NCBI GenBank assembly: GCA_947573555.1
Contig: CANPFO010000011.1
Coordinates: 1-34,433 of the forward strand
Source of the DNA: an uncultured Clostridium sp.
GTDB taxonomy: Bacteria; Bacillota; Clostridia; TANB77; CAG-508
DNA: 34,433 bases
Direction: 5' to 3'
The notes under the pieces were generated by a model, which was given only the letters and a program-made list of their open reading frames with translations, did not search any database and was not told the DNA's origin. This document shows, piece after piece, positions 26,863 through 34,433 of the stretch. The first letter of the stretch is position 1. Each line of letters begins with the position of its first letter. The position numbers and the translations under genes are program-made.

Positions 26863-27654
26863 TTATAATACGTCCGAAAAATCTTTCTTAGTTTTCTTAA
26901 AAATATAATTTCCCCATATAAATAATATAATAGTTATAGACCAAAATACTATAGTATAAAAACCATATCCTTTAGTTATAATATTTTCACCTATAAAAGC
27001 TTGTCTTGAAGCAGAAACTAAATAAGTAAATGGAATACAATGTAATACTTTAGCAACAAAAGGATGTTCTGCTAATCTTTGTAAATCCCAAACTATTGGT
27101 GTAAACCAAAAAAATAATTGCATCATAATATTTAATAATTGTGAAAAATCTGGTAAAACTGTTACAATTGCAGATGTAAATCTTGTAAAAGCTATAATAA
27201 AGCAATATGCCGCTACTATTGAATACAATAATATTAAAAAATTAGGTATATATCCAAAAATAGAACTTACTACTATTGCTATTACAAATAAGAACAATGA
27301 TACAAATGAAGATGAAATTATAGCAATCACTGGTATAGTGTCTACTGGAAACACTACTTTTTTTACTAAATAACTATATGCTCTTATAGAATTACTTGCA
27401 TTTATTATTGAATCATTAATAGTCATCCACATTGCCATTGCTGGTAAGTACCATGAAACATATGGATAGTTCCCAACACTTCCTACTTTTAATATATATT
27501 GAAATACTATTACATATGTAAGCATAAAAATAAATGGTTGCAAAAATCCCCAAATTGCACCTAAGCTTGTATTAGCAAATCTATTTTTAAAATCATTTTT
27601 TCCTATTCCCCATATTATTTTCCTGTTTTGAAATACATCTTTAATAAATTCCAT
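26863..27654 (-). CDS. Polysaccharide ABC exporter permease (Wzm/TagG-like)
   Basis: This 263-residue membrane protein has six transmembrane segments of the ABC-2 type. NDFKNRFANTSLGAIWGFLQPF near the start and WFTPIVWDL near 185-193 are typical of Wzm/TagG/RfbA permeases that export O-antigens or wall teichoic-type chains. It precedes the ATPase gene in the operon, giving a complete Wzm-Wzt pair. The ATG has an AAAGGAA site about 9 bp upstream. Confidence 0.93.
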   Translation of the reverse strand: MEFIKDVFQNRKIIWGIGKNDFKNRFANTSLGAIWGFLQPFIFMLTYVIVFQYILKVGSVGNYPYVSWYLPAMAMWMTINDSIINASNSIRAYSYLVKKVVFPVDTIPVIAIISSSFVSLFLFVIAIVVSSIFGYIPNFLILLYSIVAAYCFIIAFTRFTSAIVTVLPDFSQLLNIMMQLFFWFTPIVWDLQRLAEHPFVAKVLHCIPFTYLVSASRQAFIGENIITKGYGFYTIVFWSITIILFIWGNYIFKKTKKDFSDVL

Positions 27655-27676
27655 TATAAATTATTCCTTTCTTATA

Positions 27677-28579
27677 TTACCAAACTCTAAAGTAGGAATC
27701 TCCATCTTTTTCAATATAGTTCTTTTTTACATTTAATTCCTTCATCCAATTTCTAGTTTCTAAAGTTGTCCAATTTCCCGTATTGTAACCAGTTCCTGGG
27801 TTATTATCCCATAACCATGTTGGAGTTGGCCACAAACAGATTTCAGGTTTTATTGCTTCATAAACATTCTTATCTACCCCATTTTGTCCATGATGTGCCA
27901 TTTGAACTATATCTGATTTTAGCTTTTCTTTTTGAGTTTGTAATAATTTTTCTCCACTTTCTTTTCCTGTATCTGCTAAAAATAGCATTGACTTATCATT
28001 TACATTCATTTTTATTACCATACTTGAATTATTTATTGGATTATTTGTAATTTCAGGATTTTTAATTCCTAATATCTCACATTGTAAATTATCTATATTT
28101 ATTATTTGGTTTAACTCCACTTCTTCTACTTTATCTTTAATTTTATCGCTTTGTATTACTTTAAAAAAATTTGATATTTCTTCTACTCTTTTTTCCTCAT
28201 TTTTTATGTACCATTCTAAGTCATTTAATGTAACATAAACTTTCCCTATTTTCATATCTGTATTTTGTACAATCTCCATAAAAGCTTGCGCATGGTCCAT
28301 ATGTGGATGTGTAATAAACCATACGTCAACTTTTCCTCCACCCACTCTATTTATATTATCTATTAAATTTTGTGTGTCCTCTTTTAGCCCTCCATCTATT
28401 ACAATAGTATTATTTTTTGTTGTTAAAACATATCCCATCATTTGTCTAGTACTATTATCATGTAATTGAATTAGAGTAATACCATTTGAATATTTTATAT
28501 AATTAAAATTTAAAACTAATACTAAAATGGCAATAACTATTATAAGTCCAGTTATCAGTTTATTTTGTTTTTGTTTCAT
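27677..28579 (-). CDS. Membrane-anchored metallo-beta-lactamase-fold hydrolase
   Basis: This 300-residue protein has an N-terminal transmembrane anchor (8-24) and a metallo-beta-lactamase domain resembling the C-terminal part of ComEC. The metal-binding HPHMDH is at 91-96; FLADTGKESGE and MAHHGQNGVDK further on give the remaining aspartate and histidine ligands. The short positive N-terminus suggests that the enzyme part faces outwards. The substrate is unknown; in this cluster it could trim a phosphodiester or lipid-linked intermediate. It overlaps the upstream GT2 gene by 20 bp and is followed by the exporter genes, so it is part of the same operon. Confidence 0.85.
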   Translation of the reverse strand: MKQKQNKLITGLIIVIAILVLVLNFNYIKYSNGITLIQLHDNSTRQMMGYVLTTKNNTIVIDGGLKEDTQNLIDNINRVGGGKVDVWFITHPHMDHAQAFMEIVQNTDMKIGKVYVTLNDLEWYIKNEEKRVEEISNFFKVIQSDKIKDKVEEVELNQIINIDNLQCEILGIKNPEITNNPINNSSMVIKMNVNDKSMLFLADTGKESGEKLLQTQKEKLKSDIVQMAHHGQNGVDKNVYEAIKPEICLWPTPTWLWDNNPGTGYNTGNWTTLETRNWMKELNVKKNYIEKDGDSYFRVW

Positions 28580-29582
28580 CTACACCTTGTCCTCTTTTCT
28601 TTAAACATTTTAAAATTAGATATCTAATTTTAAATAGAAATTTTCCGATTATTGGCATATTCATTATAATAAAGTTTTCTATATAATACATCAAATTTTC
28701 ATTTTTATATAGTTGATGAAATACACTCCAATTTCTAAAGTTGAATCTTTCTTTATTTTTTAACATCTTAAAATAATTTAACGCTTTTTTATTTAGTTCT
28801 TGTAATTCATTAGGAAATTTATCATTATTTTCTACATAAGAACCAAATACACCTAATTTAACATTTATAAATAATTCTCTTATTTCTAATAAATTGTCCA
28901 TTTTGTGTGATACTTTTTTTGTTCCAACTTCATTATTTCCATGTTGCCTATACTTTATATATTTTTCTTTCATATAAGCAAGCTTTCCATTTAACGAAAC
29001 CATTAATGCAATCCAGTGGTCATGCAACAAATACTTTGATTTTGTAGGAAGTGGTAAAATTTTCTTAATAAATTCTTTTTTACTTATTATAGTACATCCA
29101 GTTACACAATTGTACAAATAATTCATTCTATATGAATCTATATATTTATTGATTTTTTTACTTAATAGCATAAAATCTCCAAATGATGGATAAATTGTTT
29201 TTAATTCTTTGTCTACTACTTCCAAATCCCCAAATACTAAATCTGCTTTTTCACTCTTTAATTTTAAAACTGATTTTTCTATTTTTTCTGGTAGCCATAT
29301 ATCATCTTGGTCTGAAAGCATATATAATTCATTTTCAACTTTATTAAGTAAGAATTCTATATTTTTTACTACTCCTAAGTTTTCTTTCTGTATGTATAAT
29401 TCTATTCTATTATCTGTTTTTTCATATTCTTTTAATATTTCTACTGTTTTATCACTTGAGCAATCATCTGATATTATTAGTTTTATGTTTTTATATGTTT
29501 GGCTTAGTATACTTTCTATTTGTTCTTTTATGTATTTCTCGCCATTATATGTTGCTAATAATACATCTATTTGTTCTTCCAT
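28560..29582 (-). CDS. Family 2 glycosyltransferase, rhamnosyltransferase-like
   Basis: This 340-residue GT2 protein begins IDVLLATYNGEKYIKEQIES and has ISDDCSSDKT at 37-46 and the metal site LSDQDDIWLPEK at 89-100. YRQHGNNEVG lies near 219-228. Enzymes of this type are often annotated as rhamnosyltransferases in capsule and O-antigen clusters, which fits the rml operon nearby, but the donor is not proven. It is the first gene of the long operon and has its own consensus-like promoter. It is a clear paralog of the GT2 at 33296-34288. Confidence 0.88.
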   Translation of the reverse strand: MEEQIDVLLATYNGEKYIKEQIESILSQTYKNIKLIISDDCSSDKTVEILKEYEKTDNRIELYIQKENLGVVKNIEFLLNKVENELYMLSDQDDIWLPEKIEKSVLKLKSEKADLVFGDLEVVDKELKTIYPSFGDFMLLSKKINKYIDSYRMNYLYNCVTGCTIISKKEFIKKILPLPTKSKYLLHDHWIALMVSLNGKLAYMKEKYIKYRQHGNNEVGTKKVSHKMDNLLEIRELFINVKLGVFGSYVENNDKFPNELQELNKKALNYFKMLKNKERFNFRNWSVFHQLYKNENLMYYIENFIIMNMPIIGKFLFKIRYLILKCLKKRGQGVDETKTK

Positions 29583-29626
29583 TTTTCCTCCAAAATAGAC
29601 TTTTTTCTTTTTCTAAATCTTTGCTT

Positions 29627-29655
29627 ATTATATATATAATTATGTAATTTGTCAA
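29627..29655 (-). promoter_or_regulatory. Consensus sigma-A promoter of the main glycan operon
   Basis: On the minus strand TTGACA (29650-29655), a 17-bp spacer and TATAAT (29627-29632) match the consensus perfectly. The leader to the GT2 start at 29582 would be about 38 nt and ends in GGAGG. It probably drives genes from 29582 downwards. Confidence 0.85.
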
Positions 29656-29731
29656 TTATATCAAGCTTTTAAGTTTCAGTATTTTTTGAAATGTCTACCC
29701 TTATAATAGTATCTTAATGTTATAAAAATAT

Positions 29732-29813
29732 AAAAACTCCTAAAATTATTTTATAGTTTCATATGCCTTGTTAAGCTTTTGAATTCTTTTTATAAAATAA
29801 TTAAGAAGTTTTT
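29732..29813 (-). terminator. Probable terminator after the split membrane-protein gene
   Basis: Segments 29732-29755 and 29791-29813 pair as an imperfect inverted repeat of about 20 bp, including 12 uninterrupted bp. On the minus strand the second arm runs into GAGTTTTTATATTTTTATAA, a T-rich tail. It begins 11 bp after the stop at 29824 and lies upstream of the next promoter, so it separates two transcription units. Confidence 0.5.
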
Positions 29814-29823
29814 GTATTACTTT

Positions 29824-30123
29824 TTATTCTTCAAAAAGTGCCAATACACTATCTAAAATTTCTGAATTTTTTAGTAAATTATCTTTATTTTCAGTTATAA
29901 AAATAATATATTTATCTAAATCACTGAAATACTCATACGTTTGATGTTTATCTAATTTTTCAAAACAATAATCTAAAATTTCTCCAGTTATATCATCAAC
30001 AATATAACAAGTACTAGAAATATCTATAATATACAATTTATTACCACTAATAGCTTGTTGGATTTTTTTATCGTTCTCATTTTCAACTTTACTCTCTCTA
30101 ATTCTTAAGTATCCGTAACTCAT
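29824..30123 (-). pseudogene. 3' part of a split membrane-associated protein (frameshifted)
   Basis: This 99-residue frame (SYGYLRIRES, DISSTCYIVDDITGEI, ending ALFEE) looks like the C-terminal half of the protein encoded just upstream. Removing one T at 30117 or 30118 joins the frames and gives the natural reading YEIDEYGYLRI. No separate ribosome binding site is needed if ATG 30121-30123 is translated by coupling, since it overlaps the upstream frame by 26 bp. The function is not recognised. It could be a real frameshift, a phase-variable or recoded gene, or a sequencing error. Confidence 0.6.
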
Positions 30124-30598
30124 CTATTTCATATTTTGCTTTAGTTTCTTTCCCCAGCATTTTCAAGAATTTTTCCCTACTGCTATTTTCAATCCAAATA
30201 CCAGTATATTTAGGATGATTTTTCTCTATTATATTATCTAGTTCTTCTATTTGAGGTTTAGCTTTTTTTGTCATTCCAGCAAATGCCACTTTATATTTGA
30301 TACTTGGTTTTACAACTGGAATTGTATTATTATTATAATCGTTTTGAACTTCATACAATTGAGTATCACCAGTAATTCCGAAGTTTGCTTTAATTTTATC
30401 TACTTCTTGTATTTTTTTTTCTTCTTCACTAATTTCAGATACTATTTGATTTATTTCTTGATATATATTTTCATTTATAGAAGAAACATCATTTTTTAAT
30501 GTCTCTTCTTTATTTAAAAACGCAACTGCACATATAATGATTGCAATTATCATAATTGCTAAAATAATTAAGTAAATCTTTTTACTCTTTAATTTCAT
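30098..30598 (-). pseudogene. 5' part of a split single-pass membrane protein
   Basis: This 166-residue frame has an N-terminal transmembrane segment (about 9-27), a polar coiled-coil-like stretch (35-70, rich in E, K, I) and a small domain containing IKYKVAFAGMTKKAKPQI and YTGIWIENSSREKFLK. It ends KYEIDELRILKN, the last seven residues being probably off-frame. With the 29824-30123 frame it would make a protein of about 257 residues. The ATG has an AAAGGA site 7 bp upstream and is 25 bp after the ChW-M14 gene, so the two are likely co-transcribed. The function is unknown. Confidence 0.6.
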
Positions 30599-30623
30599 AT
30601 ATTAATCCTTTCTAGTTTTACTC

Positions 30624-33233
30624 TTATATTATAGATTTTAACATTGATAAGGTTGCATTTATATATCTATCCGAAAAATTTTTATCAATTACAGATTGAT
30701 GGTTTCTTACTCCTTGATGTGGTAACTCTATAAGAGCAGATCTTGCAGCTCTATAATTTGATGCCAAATATATTCTTGCCCAATTTATCATATATTGAGA
30801 ACCATATCTTCCAACAGATGATTTATCATTTTCAGGAAATTGTTTTTCATAATATGAACATATACCAGGGTCCCCTATCAATTGCTGTGTCCATCCATGT
30901 AAATCAACTAATATTGTTTGACCATTTTGTGATTTATTTTGTACAAAAAAGTCTCTTAAATATTGTGCCTCATATGCTTCAAATCCCTTTGTACCATTGT
31001 AGTTTCTATTATCTTTATACTTAGTATAATTTACTCCTATTTGCCAACACCTATTTAAGTCTATTCCTCTATTATTAGGAGCCATGCTAAATAGAGTTGT
31101 TCTTCCTGGTCCATTATTTGTTGAACCACTATTTAATCCATCTTGATTTACTCCTGGAAAAATGTATATTGTCCACTTTTCTGCTAAATCATAATCTTTG
31201 CTACTTTTTAATCTATTATAAAAATTGTTAGCAATAGTTACTAATTCTTGACCATCTTTTGCCCATAAGTCTTCATATCCATGTATTGCAAATGTTGCAA
31301 AAAATACATTTTCACCATTTCCATATTTATAATATTTTAAATCACTTCCGCCTCTACCTGCAATTCTTAAGCCTGTCTTTCCATATGTACCTTCTTTACA
31401 ATCAATATTATCTTTTATATATGTATATCTATCTATTTGAGATAAAACTTTTCCATCCTCTCCAATAAATTGTATTTTTATGTTAGCATTTCCAGAAGAT
31501 AATTTACTAAAGTCCGCAATAATGTCATATCCTGGTTTTGGATTTTTATCTTGTCCACCATATCCCTTTATGGCATTTAAAACATCTTGTCTCTCTACTC
31601 TTGATACTTTTGTATCTATTTTTTTATCATTTACTGATACTTGTATTTTTACATTTTGTATATCTGTCATTAACCAACCATATAATCTATATTCCTTTTT
31701 AGGAAATGTATTTGGGTTAACTATTGTATCTATTTCAGTCTTTATTTTATTTTTTATTTTTGGCACTACTTTAATCTCTATTGCTTCTAGCCTTAAATTT
31801 TTTCCTGTTGTACCTGATATTTCTCCATCATTTGCCCATTCTTGCCATCCTTGTCCTTGTATATATGTTCTATATGTTATTGAATATTCTTCTGTTCCTT
31901 CAAGCTTAATCATTATAGATTCAATCTTTTTATTTTGTCCAGTACTTCCAGATTCTTGTCCATTTTCTTTCCAATTGCTTTCCCAACCTATATCTTGTAT
32001 ATGTGTTTTGTACTTAATTTTTACATTTTTAGGAATATTCTTTCCAGTAATTTTTATAGCTTCTACTTTTAAGCCTCTTCCTACAACCCCTGAAATTTGT
32101 CCTGATTTAACATTATTTTGCCAGCCTATATCTTGTACATGTGATTGATATCTTACTGTAAATTCTGTACTTTGTTCTTGTTTAACTATTTTTATTTCTA
32201 TTGCTTCTAATTTTCTATTTTGACCTGTTGTTCCTGCTATTTGTCCATCTTTTTTCCATTCTTGCCATCCTTGACCTTGCAAATACGCTCTATACATTAC
32301 CGAATAATCATCTAGATCATCTATTACTATTTTTATAGCTTCTATTTTTTTATTTTGACCTGTTGTACCAGATTCTTGTCCATTTTGTTTCCAACTACTT
32401 TCCCAGCCTATATCTTGTATATGTGTTTGATATTTTATATTTATTTTTGTATTTTTTAATTCTATTTTTATAGCCTCTACTTTTAGCCCTCTTCCAACAG
32501 TCCCAGAAACTTCACCATCATTTACATATTTTTCCCAGCCTATATCTTGTACATGTGATTGGTACATAACTGTCATTGTTTTTGGAACTAATCTTATTTC
32601 TATAGCTTCTACTTTTAAGCCTCTCCCTGCAATTCCTGAAACTTCTCCATCTTTTTTCCATTCCATCCACCCTGTATCTTGCACATGTGTTCTATATTCT
32701 ATTGAATACTCATTTGTACCAGTTAACTTTATTTTTATAGCCTCTAATTTTCTATTTTGACCAGTTGTTCCAGAAGTCTTTCCATTTTCAACCCAATTTT
32801 GCCAATTCAATCCTTGCAAATATGATTGATATGTAACACCTACTCCTTCTGGTGCATTTTCTAGCTTTATCTTTATAGCTTCATTTTTCTTATTTTGTCC
32901 AGTTGTTCCAGAAGTCTCTCCATTTGTCTTAGAAAAATCAATTTCCCAACCTATATCTTGTATATGAGAACTATATTTTACATACATCTTTTTTGCATTT
33001 GTTTGCACCTGATTGTTTTTTACAGTTACATTTGTTTTTACTTCTTCTATAATTGCATTTGTTGCTAATTCATTATCTTCTGCAATTAAATTTGCCTGTA
33101 CCTCATTTTCCTCTGCTACAACATTTAGAACACTATTAGCACTACTATTTCCAGAACATCCTAAAACAAGTACTAATATCATTAATATCAATAAATAAAT
33201 TTTTACACTTTTTTCATTTTTTAAACATTTCAT
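30624..33233 (-). CDS. ChW-repeat lipoprotein with M14 zinc carboxypeptidase domain
   Basis: This 869-residue exported protein should hydrolyse peptides, probably peptidoglycan stems. The N-terminus has a lipoprotein signal with VLGC (Cys26 as the lipidated residue), then an N/E/V/A-rich linker. Nine ChW repeats follow (about 85-500), arranged in three triplets with every third ending KIVK or VPK. A linker domain (GWLMTDIQNVKIQVSVND region) precedes the M14 domain. There HGYE gives H651 and E654, DLNR is at 725-728, LHG supplies H779, and the catalytic Glu lies in LIELPHQG (E836). All zinc and catalytic residues are present. GGAGGT lies 6 bp before the ATG. The repeats are very similar to those of the GH25 protein. 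Confidence 0.9.
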   Translation of the reverse strand: MKCLKNEKSVKIYLLILMILVLVLGCSGNSSANSVLNVVAEENEVQANLIAEDNELATNAIIEEVKTNVTVKNNQVQTNAKKMYVKYSSHIQDIGWEIDFSKTNGETSGTTGQNKKNEAIKIKLENAPEGVGVTYQSYLQGLNWQNWVENGKTSGTTGQNRKLEAIKIKLTGTNEYSIEYRTHVQDTGWMEWKKDGEVSGIAGRGLKVEAIEIRLVPKTMTVMYQSHVQDIGWEKYVNDGEVSGTVGRGLKVEAIKIELKNTKINIKYQTHIQDIGWESSWKQNGQESGTTGQNKKIEAIKIVIDDLDDYSVMYRAYLQGQGWQEWKKDGQIAGTTGQNRKLEAIEIKIVKQEQSTEFTVRYQSHVQDIGWQNNVKSGQISGVVGRGLKVEAIKITGKNIPKNVKIKYKTHIQDIGWESNWKENGQESGSTGQNKKIESIMIKLEGTEEYSITYRTYIQGQGWQEWANDGEISGTTGKNLRLEAIEIKVVPKIKNKIKTEIDTIVNPNTFPKKEYRLYGWLMTDIQNVKIQVSVNDKKIDTKVSRVERQDVLNAIKGYGGQDKNPKPGYDIIADFSKLSSGNANIKIQFIGEDGKVLSQIDRYTYIKDNIDCKEGTYGKTGLRIAGRGGSDLKYYKYGNGENVFFATFAIHGYEDLWAKDGQELVTIANNFYNRLKSSKDYDLAEKWTIYIFPGVNQDGLNSGSTNNGPGRTTLFSMAPNNRGIDLNRCWQIGVNYTKYKDNRNYNGTKGFEAYEAQYLRDFFVQNKSQNGQTILVDLHGWTQQLIGDPGICSYYEKQFPENDKSSVGRYGSQYMINWARIYLASNYRAARSALIELPHQGVRNHQSVIDKNFSDRYINATLSMLKSII

Positions 33234-33253
33234 CAGTTTACCTCCAAAATCAC

Positions 33254-33283
33254 TTTATAATAACATATACAAATTAAATACAA
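33254..33283 (-). promoter_or_regulatory. Candidate promoter of the ChW-M14 gene
   Basis: On the minus strand TTGTAT (33278-33283) and TATAAA (33254-33259) are 18 bp apart. They lie about 20 bp upstream of the ATG at 33233. The match is partial. Confidence 0.35.
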
Positions 33284-33295
33284 AATAGTTTCATA

Positions 33296-34288
33296 TTATA
33301 GAAATCTAAATATAATATAACTAATTAATGGAAAATGTAAAATCATCAATTCTTTAAACATTCTTTTTCCTATACCTTTAAAACTCAAATATTTGAAGTA
33401 TTTATATATAGAAAAATATATAATTATTATTTTTTGGCATTTTTCATAATACTCAATTACTTCATTTTCTATTTTTTGCAATTTGTTTTTTTCTATTTTT
33501 TCATTATAGTCTTTGCACATTAAAGCTCCAGCTAAATATGTTTCTGTAATAACTTTATGTCTATATTTTTGATAGGATTTAAAATTTTTTCCATTTGAAT
33601 CTTTCCATAGCTTCATATTTTGTTTAAAACTTCTTCCACCAAAAATATTATTTTCATGAATTCTATATCCAAAAAGAACTTCATCTATGCAATATATCCC
33701 TCCCAATTGAGATGCTATATACACTGAGTGCCAATCATGTGCATATGTTCTTTCTGTAAATGGAATCATTTTTTCTTTTACCTCTTTTGTAAATAGCTGA
33801 CTACATCCAATAGCAATGTGTCTTGAAAATGGTAAAATAAAGTTTTTACCTCTCAATTTTGGCATATTTTTATAATCTAAATAACTACCATGCAAAACTT
33901 CTCCATTTTGATTTATTTGTTCAGCATCACAATACACTAAGCTTACATTATTTTCTTTCAAACATTTTAAAGACTTTTCTATTTTGTCTGGATACCATAT
34001 ATCATCATGGTCTGAAAATGCTATGTATTCTGAATTTGATTTTTCTAATAAGTATTCAAAACTTCTCGTACATCCTAGATTATTTTTTTGAAAATATAAG
34101 ATTATCCTCTTATCTTTCTCACTATATTCTTCTAAAACTTTTCTTACTTCTTTATTTGGTGAACAATCATCTGAAATTATTAAGTTGAAGTTTTTATATG
34201 TTTGATTCAATATACTATCTATTTGTTCTTTTAAATATTCTATTTTTGTATTATATGTTGTTAATAAAATGTCTACTTTATCTTCCAC
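33296..34288 (-). CDS. Family 2 glycosyltransferase, rhamnosyltransferase-like
   Basis: This 330-residue GT2 enzyme begins VDILLTTYNTKIEYLKEQI and has ISDDCSPNKEV in the first third and the metal site FSDHDDIWYPDKI near 90-102, closely paralleling the GT2 at 28560-29582. YRIHENNIFGGRSF lies near 215-228. The frame runs upstream to 34339. The GGAGGA site (34296-34301) is correctly spaced for GTG at 34286-34288 and too close for the ATG at 34294, and the GTG start also aligns with the paralog's N-terminus. It is the first gene of the window's last unit. Donor and acceptor are unknown. Confidence 0.85.
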   Translation of the reverse strand: MEDKVDILLTTYNTKIEYLKEQIDSILNQTYKNFNLIISDDCSPNKEVRKVLEEYSEKDKRIILYFQKNNLGCTRSFEYLLEKSNSEYIAFSDHDDIWYPDKIEKSLKCLKENNVSLVYCDAEQINQNGEVLHGSYLDYKNMPKLRGKNFILPFSRHIAIGCSQLFTKEVKEKMIPFTERTYAHDWHSVYIASQLGGIYCIDEVLFGYRIHENNIFGGRSFKQNMKLWKDSNGKNFKSYQKYRHKVITETYLAGALMCKDYNEKIEKNKLQKIENEVIEYYEKCQKIIIIYFSIYKYFKYLSFKGIGKRMFKELMILHFPLISYIIFRFL

Positions 34289-34307
34289 TATCATTTCCTC
34301 CAAAAAC

Positions 34308-34336
34308 ATTATACACTTAATTAATATATTAATCAA
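34308..34336 (-). promoter_or_regulatory. Sigma-A promoter of the GT2 gene at 33296-34288
   Basis: On the minus strand TTGATT (34331-34336), 17 bp and TATAAT (34308-34313) are followed directly by the GGAGGA site. The leader would be very short. Confidence 0.65.
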
Positions 34337-34407
34337 CATTTATATTTCTTTACAAGAGGGTTCTTGGAATTTCTCCTAAATAGTACCTAAAATTAATAAA
34401 GATTTTG

Positions 34408-34433
34408 TTCATTCCATTCAAAAAGAAGTTGTA
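34408..34433. repeat. Start of a second copy of a segment of the large inverted repeat
   Basis: Bases 34408-34430 are identical over 23 bp to 11016-11038, which lie just inside the left arm of the 444-bp element. The 60 bp before it show only loose resemblance to the 66-bp arm. The window ends here, so the rest of the copy is not visible. Confidence 0.7.

Noticed and set aside
31480..32148. A 222-codon open frame on the plus strand
   Set aside because: It is antisense to the ChW repeats of the M14 gene, its pattern mirrors those repeats, and it has no ribosome binding site or recognisable domain.
1..34433. tRNA or rRNA genes
   Set aside because: No cloverleaf with TTCGA-type arms or rRNA-like conserved stretch was seen in any intergenic gap.

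Overview
The window is about 34.4 kb of very AT-rich DNA from a low-GC Gram-positive bacterium, most likely a member of the Clostridia. The evidence is strong AGGAGG-type ribosome binding sites, sigma-A-type promoters, a SpoVB-like flippase, and two secreted cell-wall hydrolases built on ChW (clostridial hydrophobic, conserved W) repeats, a hallmark of clostridia. Almost all genes lie on the minus strand and serve cell-surface polysaccharide synthesis. All family names here come from reading motifs; no database search was run.

Layout by coordinate. 1-2437: an ECF sigma factor that stops early at its C-terminus, and a long-chain acyl-CoA synthetase (both minus). 2619-4121: a plus-strand SpoVB/Wzx-type flippase. 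4186-7665: a dTDP-L-rhamnose operon transcribed rmlD-rmlA-rmlC-rmlB. 7873-8559: a plus-strand, visibly GC-richer single-gene cassette with its own near-consensus promoter and intrinsic terminator, probably horizontally acquired. 8615-10828: a secreted protein with nine ChW repeats and a GH25 lysozyme domain. 10943-11386: a 444-bp nested inverted repeat with 66-bp perfect arms. 11393-29582: a long minus-strand surface-glycan cluster. 29824-33233: a ChW-repeat M14 carboxypeptidase lipoprotein followed by a small membrane protein split by an apparent one-base frameshift. 33296-34288: another family 2 glycosyltransferase.

How the genes may work together. The rml genes supply dTDP-rhamnose. The GT2 enzymes at 33296-34288, 28560-29582 and 22182-24077 probably build the polymer, and the Wzm/Wzt-type ABC exporter (25553-27654) carries it out. 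The downstream half, 11393-22092, looks like lipid-linked side-sugar decoration. It has three polyprenyl-phosphate sugar synthase-like GT2s (18934, 14905, 11393), three different small membrane proteins of flippase type (DUF2304-like, SMR/EamA-like, GtrA) and three large polytopic GT-C-like membrane proteins (19978, 15872, 12784). The two ChW hydrolases flank the glycan cluster and attack different peptidoglycan bonds, glycan versus peptide.

A second layer is a set of palindromic elements at 607-714, 5800-5927, 10943-11386 and 22107-22184. Each abuts the 3' end of a minus-strand gene. Two of them exactly fill the gap between one gene's stop and the next gene's Shine-Dalgarno and even supply the stop codon. 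A repeat resembling part of the large element starts again at the right edge of the window. These, the foreign cassette and the triple glycosylation set are the most notable observations.
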